From Phycisphaerales bacterium (GTDB taxonomy: Bacteria > Planctomycetota > Phycisphaerae > Phycisphaerales > UBA5793): 49,346 bases of DNA. Below, piece by piece: positions 1 to 7,794 of this stretch. The notes under the pieces are model-generated. The model did not search any database. It had not been told where the DNA came from and saw nothing but the letters and a program-made list of their open reading frames with translations. Made by a program: the position numbers and the translations under genes. Where the stretch lies: NCBI GenBank assembly GCA_020852515.1, contig JADZAS010000039.1:1-49346 (forward strand). The letters are read 5' to 3'. The stretch's first letter is position 1; every line of letters starts with the position of its first letter.

Positions 1-1078
1 GCGCGCCACCATGCGCTGCCACGTATCGGCGGGCAATGGGAAGGCCATAGCCCGTTCCCCGGTTCTTTCTGCTCGTGCGGCCCGGCACGAACTCACGCAG
101 ATCGGCGAGATCCCGCGCATCGAGCCCGGCGCCTGTGTCGGCAACCTTGATGACGATTTCGTCGTCCCGCGCCACGGCGATGACCGTGATCTGTCGCGTT
201 TGCGATGATCCGACTCGATCCGCCAGCGACTCGTAGGCATTCTTGAGGAGGTTCGTCAGCGCCATCAGGATCTGGTAGCGCACCACTTCGACGGTGATCG
301 CCTCCGGCACCGCGATTGAGCATGCGATCGATGCGAGCGCCTCCCGGTCCACGCGCAAGGCATCGACGGCCAGGCGATGGGCTTCCTCGACGATCCCCGA
401 CAGGCGCTCGCGGCGCCGCTCATTCGAGAGTGGCCTGGAATACTCACTCATGTCCCTCACCAGGCGTTCGAGGAACGCGATCCGCTCGGCGATCGCGTGG
501 GCCGTGGCCTCCACTCTGACCAGATCGGGCTGTGCGGCCTGCAGATCCCGACTCAGGGCTTCGCTCTTCAGTTTGAGCGACGTGATCACGCCTCCAAGGT
601 TGTGGGCGGTTGTCCCCACGACGACGTCCGCGAAGCGTTCCGCCATCGCCTGAGCCCGCTCCGCAGCCATTTCGCCGTGCATGCGGGCGATCGCGTCGTA
701 TTCAGTCTGCACCTGTCGCACACTCCGTCGCGCACGCTCGGCATCACGCTGACCGCGAAGTCGACGAGCCAGGCTTCGCTCAGCGGCCTTGCGGACAAAT
801 GCGTTGGAATCGTCCTCAAGCAGTACTGCCAGCCGCGCCAGCGTGCCATCTTCGAAGAGATGGAGCAACCTTGCCACCGCCTGCCGGACTTCCGGCTTAG
901 GGTCGCCGGCGAGAATCTCCGCCAGTGGTTCGACCCGCGAATCGGGGCTTTCCGAACGAAGATGATCGGAGAGCGATCTTGCCAGATCCAGGCGGTCCGG
1001 CCACGCCAGCGCCTCCGGGTTCACCCGAAGCATCGACAGTGCGACCGCAGGGTCGGAGATTGAGGTGGAGGGATTCAT
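1..1078 (-). CDS. Histidine kinase with HEAT-like N-terminus, 3' end outside window
   Basis: Reading the minus strand from the ATG at 1078 gives an open frame to the window edge (359 codons, no stop). Residues about 25-120 look like short HEAT-type helical repeats (LAEILAGD-PEVRQAV, LAVLLEDDS-AFVRKAA). A dimerisation/phosphoacceptor helix follows, with a histidine near residue 159 in TTAHNLGG. A GHKL ATPase domain comes next: N box TNLLKNAYESL near 275, G1 box ADTGAGL near 314 and G2 box GTGYGLPIARRY near 345. There is no transmembrane segment or signal peptide, so it is probably a cytosolic kinase whose HEAT-like part senses a protein partner. It starts 3 nt after the stop of the ATPase gene, so the two are probably one operon and translationally coupled. 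No receiver domain is visible; a response regulator could lie beyond position 1. The kinase family is clear, the biological role is not. Confidence 0.85.
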   Translation of the reverse strand, partial: MNPSTSISDPAVALSMLRVNPEALAWPDRLDLARSLSDHLRSESPDSRVEPLAEILAGDPKPEVRQAVARLLHLFEDGTLARLAVLLEDDSNAFVRKAAERSLARRLRGQRDAERARRSVRQVQTEYDAIARMHGEMAAERAQAMAERFADVVVGTTAHNLGGVITSLKLKSEALSRDLQAAQPDLVRVEATAHAIAERIAFLERLVRDMSEYSRPLSNERRRERLSGIVEEAHRLAVDALRVDREALASIACSIAVPEAITVEVVRYQILMALTNLLKNAYESLADRVGSSQTRQITVIAVARDDEIVIKVADTGAGLDARDLADLREFVPGRTSRKNRGTGYGLPIARRYVAAHGGA

Positions 1079-1081
1079 GAT

Positions 1082-3007
1082 TCAGTAGTTGTAGCGACGC
1101 CGGCGCTCCTTGAACGCCTCCTCGCCCCCTTCCAGCAGCGTCACGATCTCCTCTTTGCAATTATCGACGCTGCCGCACTTCTCAATGCGCGCTCGGGCGC
1201 CGTCCGACTCGAACACGAAGATCTTCTCAGCATCCGCGAGCACGGGTATGTTCGGATTGTGCGTGACGAAAACCAGTTGACGACGCGACTTGATGTCGCG
1301 GACCTTCTCGACGACGCACTCGTAAATGAATCGATTGTCGAGATTGTCTTCGGGCTGATCGACGAGAAGCGGATTGTCGCTGTCGAGCAGCAGGATGGGC
1401 AGGATCGTGGTGCACTTCTGGCCTGTGGACAGTGCCGCGGAATCCTTGTAGGAATCGCCATCCCTGAGTTCCACCCGGGGCTGATCGATGAGTTCGACAG
1501 CCTCCAGTTCGAGCAGCGCCGGCGAATCGACCAGCGCCGAAATCACGCGCTCCGCCTGCTCGGCGTTCAGTTCCGCTTCATCAATGAGCCGCCGGGTATC
1601 GCGGTTCTGGATCACGGAAACAAGATCGGCCGGCCAGAACGCGCTCACGAGCCGCTGTGCCACGACGTAGTGCCTGATTCTCACACCGCGGAGAATCTCC
1701 ACGAGGCGATCGAGGTAGGGCTGAGGGTTGCCTGACTGGACGATGCCCACCCGAATCGAGGGCGCCAGCGCCTCATTGATCCGATCGACGATCGACTGAC
1801 GGATCTGAAACCGACGATCGCGTAGATCGGAGAGCTGCCGGGTCAGCGCCTCACGCTCGCTGAGTAGCGCTGCAAGTCGCTCCCTCAGTTCATCTCGTCG
1901 ACGCTGCTTGGCCAGAAGCGCATTGCGGAGTCGCTCCAACCTGCTGCGTTCGGCGGCCTGTGTCTGTGCCGCCTGGTGCTGTTCGATGACCTTTCGGAAC
2001 TCGATCTCCTGTCGGTTGTGCGCTGCTGCGAGATCGCGGCCGCTATCCTCGAACGCCCCGCGGGCGCGATCAAGTCGGCGCATCGCTTCGTCGAGGAGGA
2101 TGTCGATCTCGGCGCCAGCGCCAATGATCTCCTGCCGGACGCGCTCAATATGCTTGCCATTGGGTCCCGTGATCAGGTCGTTTGGAAACAGGGCACGGGT
2201 CCGCGAGACCATGCGGCCAGCCATTCTTTGGACTTGGGTGCGGTACTCATCCACGGCCTGCGCCGTGCCCTCGAACGCCCGCGTCTCGCGGTCGCGCAGC
2301 GCCTTGAGCGTGTGCGCCTTGTTCACCGGTTCGTCAGCACCCCCGGCGTTCTCCGCATAGCCTTTGAGCTTCTCTCCGACCTCGGGAAGGGAGCCCAGTT
2401 CGCCCGTGAGTGATTCGATCTGCTGGCGAACCGGATGGATCGAGCCGGCGTTGGCCGCGAGCGCCTGTTCAACGCGCACGATGTCCACAGAAACCTGGCG
2501 GATCTCATCCGGGGCGAAGTCATCTATGAGTTCCAGCTGCGAAAGGGACTGGTCTGCGATGCGCTCCACTTCGTTCTGGCTGTACACATCGGCCTTGAAG
2601 AGGCCGCCGGCCCTGAGCTGTATGTTCGTCGGTGAGCCATCGGCGGTGAGAACCAGCGGGTCCTCACCGGCGGCGCGGCTGATTCGGTAGGACAGGCCGT
2701 TCCTGGTCTCGATCTCCAGTTCCACGCGGCCGCCATTGAGATTCTGCTGGATGAGCGATTCGATGCGCTTCCGGTCAGCGGGATCGGACTGCGGGTCAGG
2801 CAACGCGTCAAGCGCGAAACGAACAAACTCGATCACGGTCGTCTTGCCCGTGCCTCTGGCCCCGATCAGGCAGTTGAGACCCGTCGAGAGTTCCAGCCGT
2901 TCGCCATCGAGGTACCCGCCGACGATCTGGATCGAGCGGATGCGGTTGAACGCCGGCGTGATCGCAGGTGCCTGCAGTTCTGCGAGAGCTGTTCCTGTCG
3001 CTTCCAT
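1082..3007 (-). CDS. SMC/ABC-like ATPase with central coiled coil
   Basis: A 641-residue protein with the layout of RecF/SMC-like ABC ATPases. The Walker A motif GARGTGKT is at residues 49-56, and a long charged coiled-coil region spans about 200-420. The ABC signature LSTGQK lies near 530, Walker B LLVDQPED near 546 and the H-loop VFVTHN near 580. Such enzymes dimerise head to tail on ATP and act on DNA or signal to a partner. The motif set resembles free-standing AAA ATPases of defence islands more than RecN or RecF, and no nuclease, TOPRIM or HNH domain is visible in the chain. The ATG at 3007 is preceded by AGGAGGAGGG at good spacing, which supports the start. The downstream kinase follows after 3 nt. 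The protein may sense DNA ends or phage DNA and pass a signal to the kinase; that is inference. Confidence 0.85.
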   Translation of the reverse strand: MEATGTALAELQAPAITPAFNRIRSIQIVGGYLDGERLELSTGLNCLIGARGTGKTTVIEFVRFALDALPDPQSDPADRKRIESLIQQNLNGGRVELEIETRNGLSYRISRAAGEDPLVLTADGSPTNIQLRAGGLFKADVYSQNEVERIADQSLSQLELIDDFAPDEIRQVSVDIVRVEQALAANAGSIHPVRQQIESLTGELGSLPEVGEKLKGYAENAGGADEPVNKAHTLKALRDRETRAFEGTAQAVDEYRTQVQRMAGRMVSRTRALFPNDLITGPNGKHIERVRQEIIGAGAEIDILLDEAMRRLDRARGAFEDSGRDLAAAHNRQEIEFRKVIEQHQAAQTQAAERSRLERLRNALLAKQRRRDELRERLAALLSEREALTRQLSDLRDRRFQIRQSIVDRINEALAPSIRVGIVQSGNPQPYLDRLVEILRGVRIRHYVVAQRLVSAFWPADLVSVIQNRDTRRLIDEAELNAEQAERVISALVDSPALLELEAVELIDQPRVELRDGDSYKDSAALSTGQKCTTILPILLLDSDNPLLVDQPEDNLDNRFIYECVVEKVRDIKSRRQLVFVTHNPNIPVLADAEKIFVFESDGARARIEKCGSVDNCKEEIVTLLEGGEEAFKERRRRYNY

Positions 3008-3477
3008 CCCGAACCCTCCTCCTATTCGTTGCCTGCGCCCTTCCCTGCGGCGACAGCCACACTGCGCATGTTAGGCTTTCGGACGGGTCTGTCAACCCTC
3101 TGCCAAGAGAGATGGCGCGGGACCGGATTTGTTCCGGCTATTCTGCTGAATTACAGTTGACGGTGACTTTGCCCCAGCCACGACACAGGGGGAGGAGTGC
3201 GTTCACAAGCGAGCCGATCAGCCGAGGCCTCACCGAATTTGTGGAGCGGAAGATCACGGCCGGCATCTTCCGGGCCGTCAAGCGCGGAGCCGGGTGCTCG
3301 CCCGTCGGCCCACGTTCTGTCCAGGTGCCGCGGGCGCCGAGCGATCCGACTGGCGCCGCCCGATCACCGTCTAACCTGGAGTACGGCCACCTGTTACCGG
3401 CAACCGAGGGCACTGGCGATAATGCCTCAGCTCCGTGATCACGATTGCGGACTGAAGCCACGCGACCATCCATGCAT
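3008..3477. other. Intergenic region, no convincing gene
   Basis: This 470-nt gap separates the unknown gene ending at 3478 from the ATPase gene starting at 3007. Both are on the minus strand, so it should hold the ATPase promoter and the end of the upstream cassette transcript. Open frames exist on both strands, but they have arginine/proline-rich random composition and no ribosome binding site. I see no RNA gene. The only clear structure is the hairpin at 3247-3272. Confidence 0.5.
3247..3272 (-). terminator. Perfect 8-bp hairpin, possible transcript end
   Basis: CGGAAGAT at 3247-3254 pairs perfectly with ATCTTCCG at 3265-3272 around a 10-nt loop. It lies about 205 nt downstream of the minus-strand gene that stops at 3478 and about 240 nt upstream of the ATPase start. 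No U-tract follows on the minus strand, so it is a weak terminator candidate and could equally be a protein-binding palindrome. Confidence 0.3.
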
Positions 3478-4575
3478 TCACTCGCCAAGAGAATAGAACC
3501 AACGATGCGGCCGTCCGAACGCACCCTCGATCGCATCCTCCCCGATGGTGGTAGCCCCTTCGACGGCCGCCTCAGTCAGCAGCGAGCCACCAGGCATGAA
3601 TACGCTCAAGACGGCCCCGAGGAGGCGGTACTTCTTCATCTTCCGCTTAACCGCGAGTTCCGACTTCAGAGCCTCGTTGACGATACGCTTTCCCAGAGCA
3701 GCGTCGAACTTCTCTCCTCTCGCCAAGATATCGGCAATGTCCGCTCGTAGATCGGCCACGTTGCGGTTGTTGCGTATGAACTTGATGACGGCCTCTACAT
3801 TTCGCGGGCGCAGTTCAGGCAGTGCCAGGGTAAACAGGCTCCTCGCGTGATAGGCGAGCAGGTGGTCATCGCCCTTCTCCCATCGCGCCGCGTAAAGGCG
3901 CTCGTAATACGGCCTGCTGTCATCCCAATCAAGGATCGCCCCTCCAGTCTTGAACCTCATAAGGTCCTGTATCACCGCATGGCAAACGAGCGGCCGGAGT
4001 ACTTCTTTGACATACTCGGCTTCCTTGCCAGTGAACTGCCGGCGCCGCGAGTTGATCAGCCCGTTGACTTCCCGCAGGAGCACCGGGTTGAGTTTTCCGT
4101 CGATTCTCACAACCGCGTTCGCCACTGAAAAGTGCTGCTCATTCAGTTGCCGTTTTTCGGCCGTGCCGAACTTCTTCAGAAATGTCTCCCGATCGGCCTT
4201 CAGTACCTGCCATTGAGATCGCACCGGGCTGAGCCAACCAATTACGTCGTCACACAAAGTCTCGGTCTTGCTTCGAATCTGCTCTGCGCTTTGTTCAACG
4301 ATTGCCTTGCCATCAAATAGATCGAGGAAGCCCTCCTCCTTCAATCGGCGTATGCTCTGCACCAAAGGGACGAGAAAACGGAGGCGGCGCTGTTCATGCT
4401 CCATGTATTCGAGGGATCCCTGGTCGAACAGGAAGCCTGTCCCCGCCAGCAACAGAGAATAATCCAAGTCAATATAGTCGTCGCCCTCCAGACCGATCGG
4501 GTAGACCGCGTGATCCGGCACCTCACCGACGATGTACGGGTTATTGAGCCCGAAAGAGGACAGAATATACTTCAT
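3478..4575 (-). CDS. Protein of unknown function, last gene of a four-gene cassette
   Basis: A 365-residue protein that I do not recognise. The preferred start is the ATG at 4575 (MKYILSS), 4 nt after the stop of the acyltransferase gene; a longer frame reaching 4614 would overlap that gene. The N-terminal third is acidic and aromatic (DDYIDLDYSLLLAG), the middle is largely helical and charged with a possible coiled coil, and the C-terminus has a hydrophobic stretch (LLGAVLSVFMPGGSLL, near 325-340). That stretch could be a membrane-associating helix. There is no signal peptide and no catalytic motif I can name. Its position at the end of a coupled cassette with a glycosyltransferase-like protein, a hydrolase and an acyltransferase suggests a shared pathway, but no function can be assigned. 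Confidence 0.7.
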   Translation of the reverse strand: MKYILSSFGLNNPYIVGEVPDHAVYPIGLEGDDYIDLDYSLLLAGTGFLFDQGSLEYMEHEQRRLRFLVPLVQSIRRLKEEGFLDLFDGKAIVEQSAEQIRSKTETLCDDVIGWLSPVRSQWQVLKADRETFLKKFGTAEKRQLNEQHFSVANAVVRIDGKLNPVLLREVNGLINSRRRQFTGKEAEYVKEVLRPLVCHAVIQDLMRFKTGGAILDWDDSRPYYERLYAARWEKGDDHLLAYHARSLFTLALPELRPRNVEAVIKFIRNNRNVADLRADIADILARGEKFDAALGKRIVNEALKSELAVKRKMKKYRLLGAVLSVFMPGGSLLTEAAVEGATTIGEDAIEGAFGRPHRWFYSLGE

Positions 4576-4579
4576 GCGT

Positions 4580-5203
4580 CTACCGGAATATTGGATTCTG
4601 CGCCAGCTTGCCACGCCACTGCGAGAAATGGACGATCTTGTTTACGCCATACACAATATGCTGCTGCGGGACAGATCGAGTGACCGTTGCACCTGCACAC
4701 ACATAGGATGAAGGCCCAATCTCAATGCCGCCAATTACCAGGGCGTCATGACCAACGAACGATCGGCGCCGCACGATCGGGCTTGCTTCCGGGTCATCAC
4801 GATCGTCCCAAGGCGACATGGAATCCCAGTGCGAGTGGATCAGTTTCCCCAACGACGTGCAGTCATCCTCGACGATCGTGTTCTCAGATACGGAGCCGCC
4901 GATGATACAGCGTTTGCCAACGACCGCGCTGACCCCAACCGTGCCGCGATAGAGAACCACAGAGTCTTCGCCCAGCTTGGCGAGCGGCTCGACCCTGCAG
5001 TACGCGTCAATTACGCAACCATTCCCGATCAGTGCGCCAGCGCCGATCGCAGCGAATGGACCTACATACACAGCCTCCGGCAGGTGTACGGCTCCCTCCG
5101 GACCGATGCTTTCCAATGCCCAGGGTCTGGCCCCCTGCAGGAATCTCGGGGCATAGCCAATGACCGCTGACGGATCAACGTACTTTGACCGGGTGCCGTT
5201 CAT
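4580..5203 (-). CDS. Left-handed beta-helix (hexapeptide) acyltransferase-like protein
   Basis: A 207-residue protein with many imperfect hexapeptide repeats ([LIV]-G-x4), for example VGPFAAIGAGALIGNGCVI, VGVSAVVGKRCIIGG and IGPSSYVCAGATV. These form the left-handed beta-helix of acetyl/acyl- and UDP-sugar acyltransferases. The histidines in LIHSHWDS and VGHDALV are candidates for active-site residues between coils. The usual family reaction is transfer of an acetyl or acyl group from CoA or ACP to a sugar or amine. Its ATG overlaps the stop of the hydrolase gene as ATGA (5200-5203), so translation is coupled. With a glycosyltransferase-like protein two genes upstream, a surface sugar or small glycosylated molecule is a plausible substrate, but that is inferred. 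Confidence 0.75.
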   Translation of the reverse strand: MNGTRSKYVDPSAVIGYAPRFLQGARPWALESIGPEGAVHLPEAVYVGPFAAIGAGALIGNGCVIDAYCRVEPLAKLGEDSVVLYRGTVGVSAVVGKRCIIGGSVSENTIVEDDCTSLGKLIHSHWDSMSPWDDRDDPEASPIVRRRSFVGHDALVIGGIEIGPSSYVCAGATVTRSVPQQHIVYGVNKIVHFSQWRGKLAQNPIFR

Positions 5204-6015
5204 CGGATCGCCGTCTCGTAGATCAGCCTTAAGTTCCTTTTGCTTTGGTCGCCACTACCATCCTCGTCGTCCTGATCCATGAATCCGTGGTCCATCCCGG
5301 GAACAATCGTGAGATGCAGCCCTGGGAAGCGTGACACCAAATCCCGAGATAGTTCATGCGGGACCATCGAATCAGACGCGCCGTGGATCACTGCTGTTCG
5401 CGATGCTATCGTCGCCAAGTCGTGGTCAAGATTCATCAGGGCGAACTCGAGAGCATTGCGCCAGCTTAGAGCGACACGCTCATCGATCCGAATACTGGCG
5501 CCGTTCAGGAGCGCCCCTTGATAAAAGCCGGCATATGTCTCTAGCCTCTGCGGATGTATCGGTGTGATGTAAAGATCTGGATAGCTGATTGCTGGGGCCA
5601 GAAGGGTCACGCTCTTCAGAGCATCCTGGAAAAAACTGGCCGTCACGACCGCGGGACCGGCGCCAAAGCTAGTGCCGAACACGCTGAGCGCCGGTTGCCC
5701 TGAGTGCTGGATAGCAAAGTGACCGGCGGTAATCGCATCTGCAATGCAGTTAATCAGCGTGAAGCAACTTGATTCAGCCGTACTGTCACCATGCGCCGGG
5801 AAATCGATTCGAAGTACGTCGTACCCAGCGTGGCTGAGCATCGCTGACATGGTACGGTAGAAGTCATGATACTCGTTCTTGTCGACACCTAGGCCGTGAA
5901 GCAAGAGGAATACACCTCTGCTGATCGGACGCGAGGTCCGGTCGAACAGATACGGTATCTGGCGGCCGTCGAGCGCGGGGAGCGTGCCGTGTTCAGTGTG
6001 GCGTGTTATTGACAT
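5200..6015 (-). CDS. Alpha/beta hydrolase
   Basis: A 271-residue alpha/beta-hydrolase fold protein. The oxyanion region LLLHGLGVDKNE is near 38-48, the nucleophile elbow GTSFGAG gives Ser116, the acid is Asp215 in HGASDSMVP and the catalytic histidine is His243 in MDHGF. The triad is therefore complete and in order. Substrates in this family range from esters and lipids to peptides and cannot be told from sequence. The ATG at 6015 is preferred, giving a 23-nt overlap with the glycosyltransferase gene; a GTG at 6033 is the alternative. The 3' end overlaps the acyltransferase gene as ATGA. No signal peptide is seen, so it is probably cytosolic. Confidence 0.85.
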   Translation of the reverse strand: MSITRHTEHGTLPALDGRQIPYLFDRTSRPISRGVFLLLHGLGVDKNEYHDFYRTMSAMLSHAGYDVLRIDFPAHGDSTAESSCFTLINCIADAITAGHFAIQHSGQPALSVFGTSFGAGPAVVTASFFQDALKSVTLLAPAISYPDLYITPIHPQRLETYAGFYQGALLNGASIRIDERVALSWRNALEFALMNLDHDLATIASRTAVIHGASDSMVPHELSRDLVSRFPGLHLTIVPGMDHGFMDQDDEDGSGDQSKRNLRLIYETAIR

Positions 6016-7177
6016 AGTGCTGTTCGATCTCACTCTCGAGTGCTTCTGCGAACGTGCGCACGTCAGCGACAGTTATATCCTCAATGGCAGCGAGTGCATC
6101 GAGGACAAGGGCGGAGCTTCGACTGCATTGCAGAAGTTCCGTGACGGTGCGGCGATACGCCTGGATGGAATATGTTATAAATGATTCATCGCGGAGCCTG
6201 GACAGATCAGCCCGGGCCTCGTTCTCGTAGAAAAGCATGAAGACAACCAACTCGCCAAACTGCTCCATCCGAACGAGGGACTCTCTTCCCGGTCGAGGAG
6301 CGCGCTGAAGCACGGTCTGAATCGGAGTGATCGTGGCAGCGCCGTAGTGCATGGACGACCAGAGGAACAGCCAGTCTTCGTTGTAGACATATGGAAATAA
6401 GCCCAGCCGTGGCCCGACGTTTAGCACGACTGCGTTGCCGCCAATGGTGACCTCAGGCGGCGAGCCTGACGCAACACTGCGCAGGCGGTCCAGCGTGGAG
6501 ATATCGGGGTGGTAAAGCGAATAGGAGCACACGATATCAGAGCCTTTCCGCAGGAGGGCCAGTGCAGTCGGTACAAATGACCTTCGAAAGAGAACATCGT
6601 CATCGACCAGGAAGATTGTGCTGTACCCGTGGGCCATTGCATGGGTTATGGCGTGGCTGCGCTTTGACGGAATGTCGAACTGGCGATTCCATCGGAGAGT
6701 TGGATTGGATGAGGAGCGCCGTTGCAGGAAGCTCTCGTGAAGCGGCCCACGGAACGGGATGAACTCGACCGCCGGGAACCGGGCATCTCGAGCTGCCGGA
6801 CACGAAGCAGTATGCAGTACAACGACTCGCTGTGCGCAATCCATGAGGCGGCCGATCTGTCGGACCACGTATGGCGCGTCGCCGGTTGTGACGAGATAGG
6901 CGCAATCGATACGGTCCGCACCTGCGTGTGCCACTGGCGTGAAGTGGCGTGTGCGCAGGATGCGGTCGTGGATGACGCCTTTCGCAAGCCGCGCTCTCGA
7001 AGGGTTGATGGGGAGTTGCTGGCCGGAGTAGGACGGGAGGCGTGCCGGAGGCGCAATCGCGGGGGGAGGCTCCGGGTTCAACGGATTCCGACGAAGAAGC
7101 CGATCTGGTGCCAATGGCCTATCTGAGTCATGAATTCCATCGGGTTGGAGGGAACTTGAGGTCGTGGTCTCCGGCAT
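5993..7177 (-). CDS. Glycosyltransferase-like protein (GT-A type)
   Basis: From the ATG at 7177 the protein has 394 residues. The first 75 are proline- and arginine-rich and probably disordered. A GT-A-like core follows: a Rossmann-like strand IDCAYLVTTGD near 90-100, then FLVDDDVLF at 189-197 with a DDD motif that would bind the metal of a nucleotide sugar, and an acidic aromatic motif NEDWLFLW near 268. This fits an inverting family-2-like glycosyltransferase, though the sugar donor cannot be predicted. The open frame extends to 7351, but the added residues look random and the 7177 start is more likely; no strong ribosome binding site is visible. It is the first gene of the cassette running down to 3478. 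Confidence 0.65.
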   Translation of the reverse strand: MPETTTSSSLQPDGIHDSDRPLAPDRLLRRNPLNPEPPPAIAPPARLPSYSGQQLPINPSRARLAKGVIHDRILRTRHFTPVAHAGADRIDCAYLVTTGDAPYVVRQIGRLMDCAQRVVVLHTASCPAARDARFPAVEFIPFRGPLHESFLQRRSSSNPTLRWNRQFDIPSKRSHAITHAMAHGYSTIFLVDDDVLFRRSFVPTALALLRKGSDIVCSYSLYHPDISTLDRLRSVASGSPPEVTIGGNAVVLNVGPRLGLFPYVYNEDWLFLWSSMHYGAATITPIQTVLQRAPRPGRESLVRMEQFGELVVFMLFYENEARADLSRLRDESFITYSIQAYRRTVTELLQCSRSSALVLDALAAIEDITVADVRTFAEALESEIEQHYVNNTPH

Positions 7178-7532
7178 GGTGTTATGGTATGGTCTTTTGG
7201 TAACGCCCGCAGGAGAGTTGTGCGCGATTTTGGGGGCACCGCCATGCCGAGATCGAGAGCGGGCATCCAGCGCCGAGATCGCCGGGCCGATGAGACCGGA
7301 TCTGGATGGACCTCGCGTCCCTTCGGCGGCCGACCCGAACGGTCCTGTCAACCTGCGGCGCAGTGAACCGGAGAGTTAGAAAGCTTCTTTCCCGCCACCT
7401 GGCGACAGCGGTCGCCCCTGCCACGGCGCTCTCGGTTTGAAGCCGGCGGAGAGCGTCCGATCGGAGCAGTCCACTTTTCCGCTCGCCAGGGGGCCTATGG
7501 CGAGTCTGGCGGACCCACCCGCTAACCAAAGC

Positions 7533-7554
7533 GGCCCCGCCAGGGAGCGGGGCC
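7533..7554. repeat. Perfect GC-rich hairpin in the intergenic region
   Basis: GGCCCCGC at 7533-7540 pairs perfectly with GCGGGGCC at 7547-7554 around a 6-nt loop. It lies about 240 nt before the nuclease start. There is no T-tract on either side, so I do not call it an intrinsic terminator. Confidence 0.35.
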
Positions 7555-7743
7555 GGCGGTGGAGGCCCCATGATCCAACAGCTCTCATAGCGGCTGGCGC
7601 TTCTCAGACTCCGAGTGGCCAACTTGGGTCATGTCAACCCGGCGCGGTAGCCCGGTCGGCAGACGTCCCACCGTTTGACAGGCAGCGCCAACCCTCAAGT
7701 TTCACGGCAACCGGCGGGAACGGGCTGGCGCCTGCGGCTCGGG

Positions 7744-7770
7744 TAGAATGGCACTGGTTCCCGGAGTGCC
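7744..7770 (+). promoter_or_regulatory. Candidate -10 box and adjoining palindrome before the Argonaute operon
   Basis: TAGAAT at 7744-7749 matches the -10 consensus at five of six positions. It is directly followed by an inverted repeat, GGCACT (7750-7755) and AGTGCC (7765-7770), about 25 nt before the ATG at 7795. No good -35 box is present at 16-18 nt, so either an activator is needed or this is chance. A palindrome lying on the start of transcription would suit a repressor site. Confidence 0.3.
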
Positions 7771-7794
7771 AGCAACTTCGGCCGCGTACCACGG

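Larger units (their letters stand above)
7178..7794. other. Divergent intergenic region between the sugar cassette and the Argonaute operon
   Basis: About 600 nt between the minus-strand glycosyltransferase-like gene and the plus-strand nuclease-Argonaute operon. It must hold both promoters. Several open frames cross it but none looks like protein. I looked for tRNA arms and a GTTCGA-type T-loop and found none. Two structures stand out: the GC hairpin at 7533-7554 and the palindrome at 7750-7770, next to a TAGAAT box. Confidence 0.45.

Noticed and set aside
377-1063. 228-codon plus-strand frame over the kinase gene
   Set aside because: The minus strand carries clear kinase boxes over the same bases; the plus-strand product is arginine-rich without motifs.
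7400-7760. tRNA or tmRNA in the intergenic hairpin region
   Set aside because: No T-loop motif or cloverleaf could be traced on either strand.
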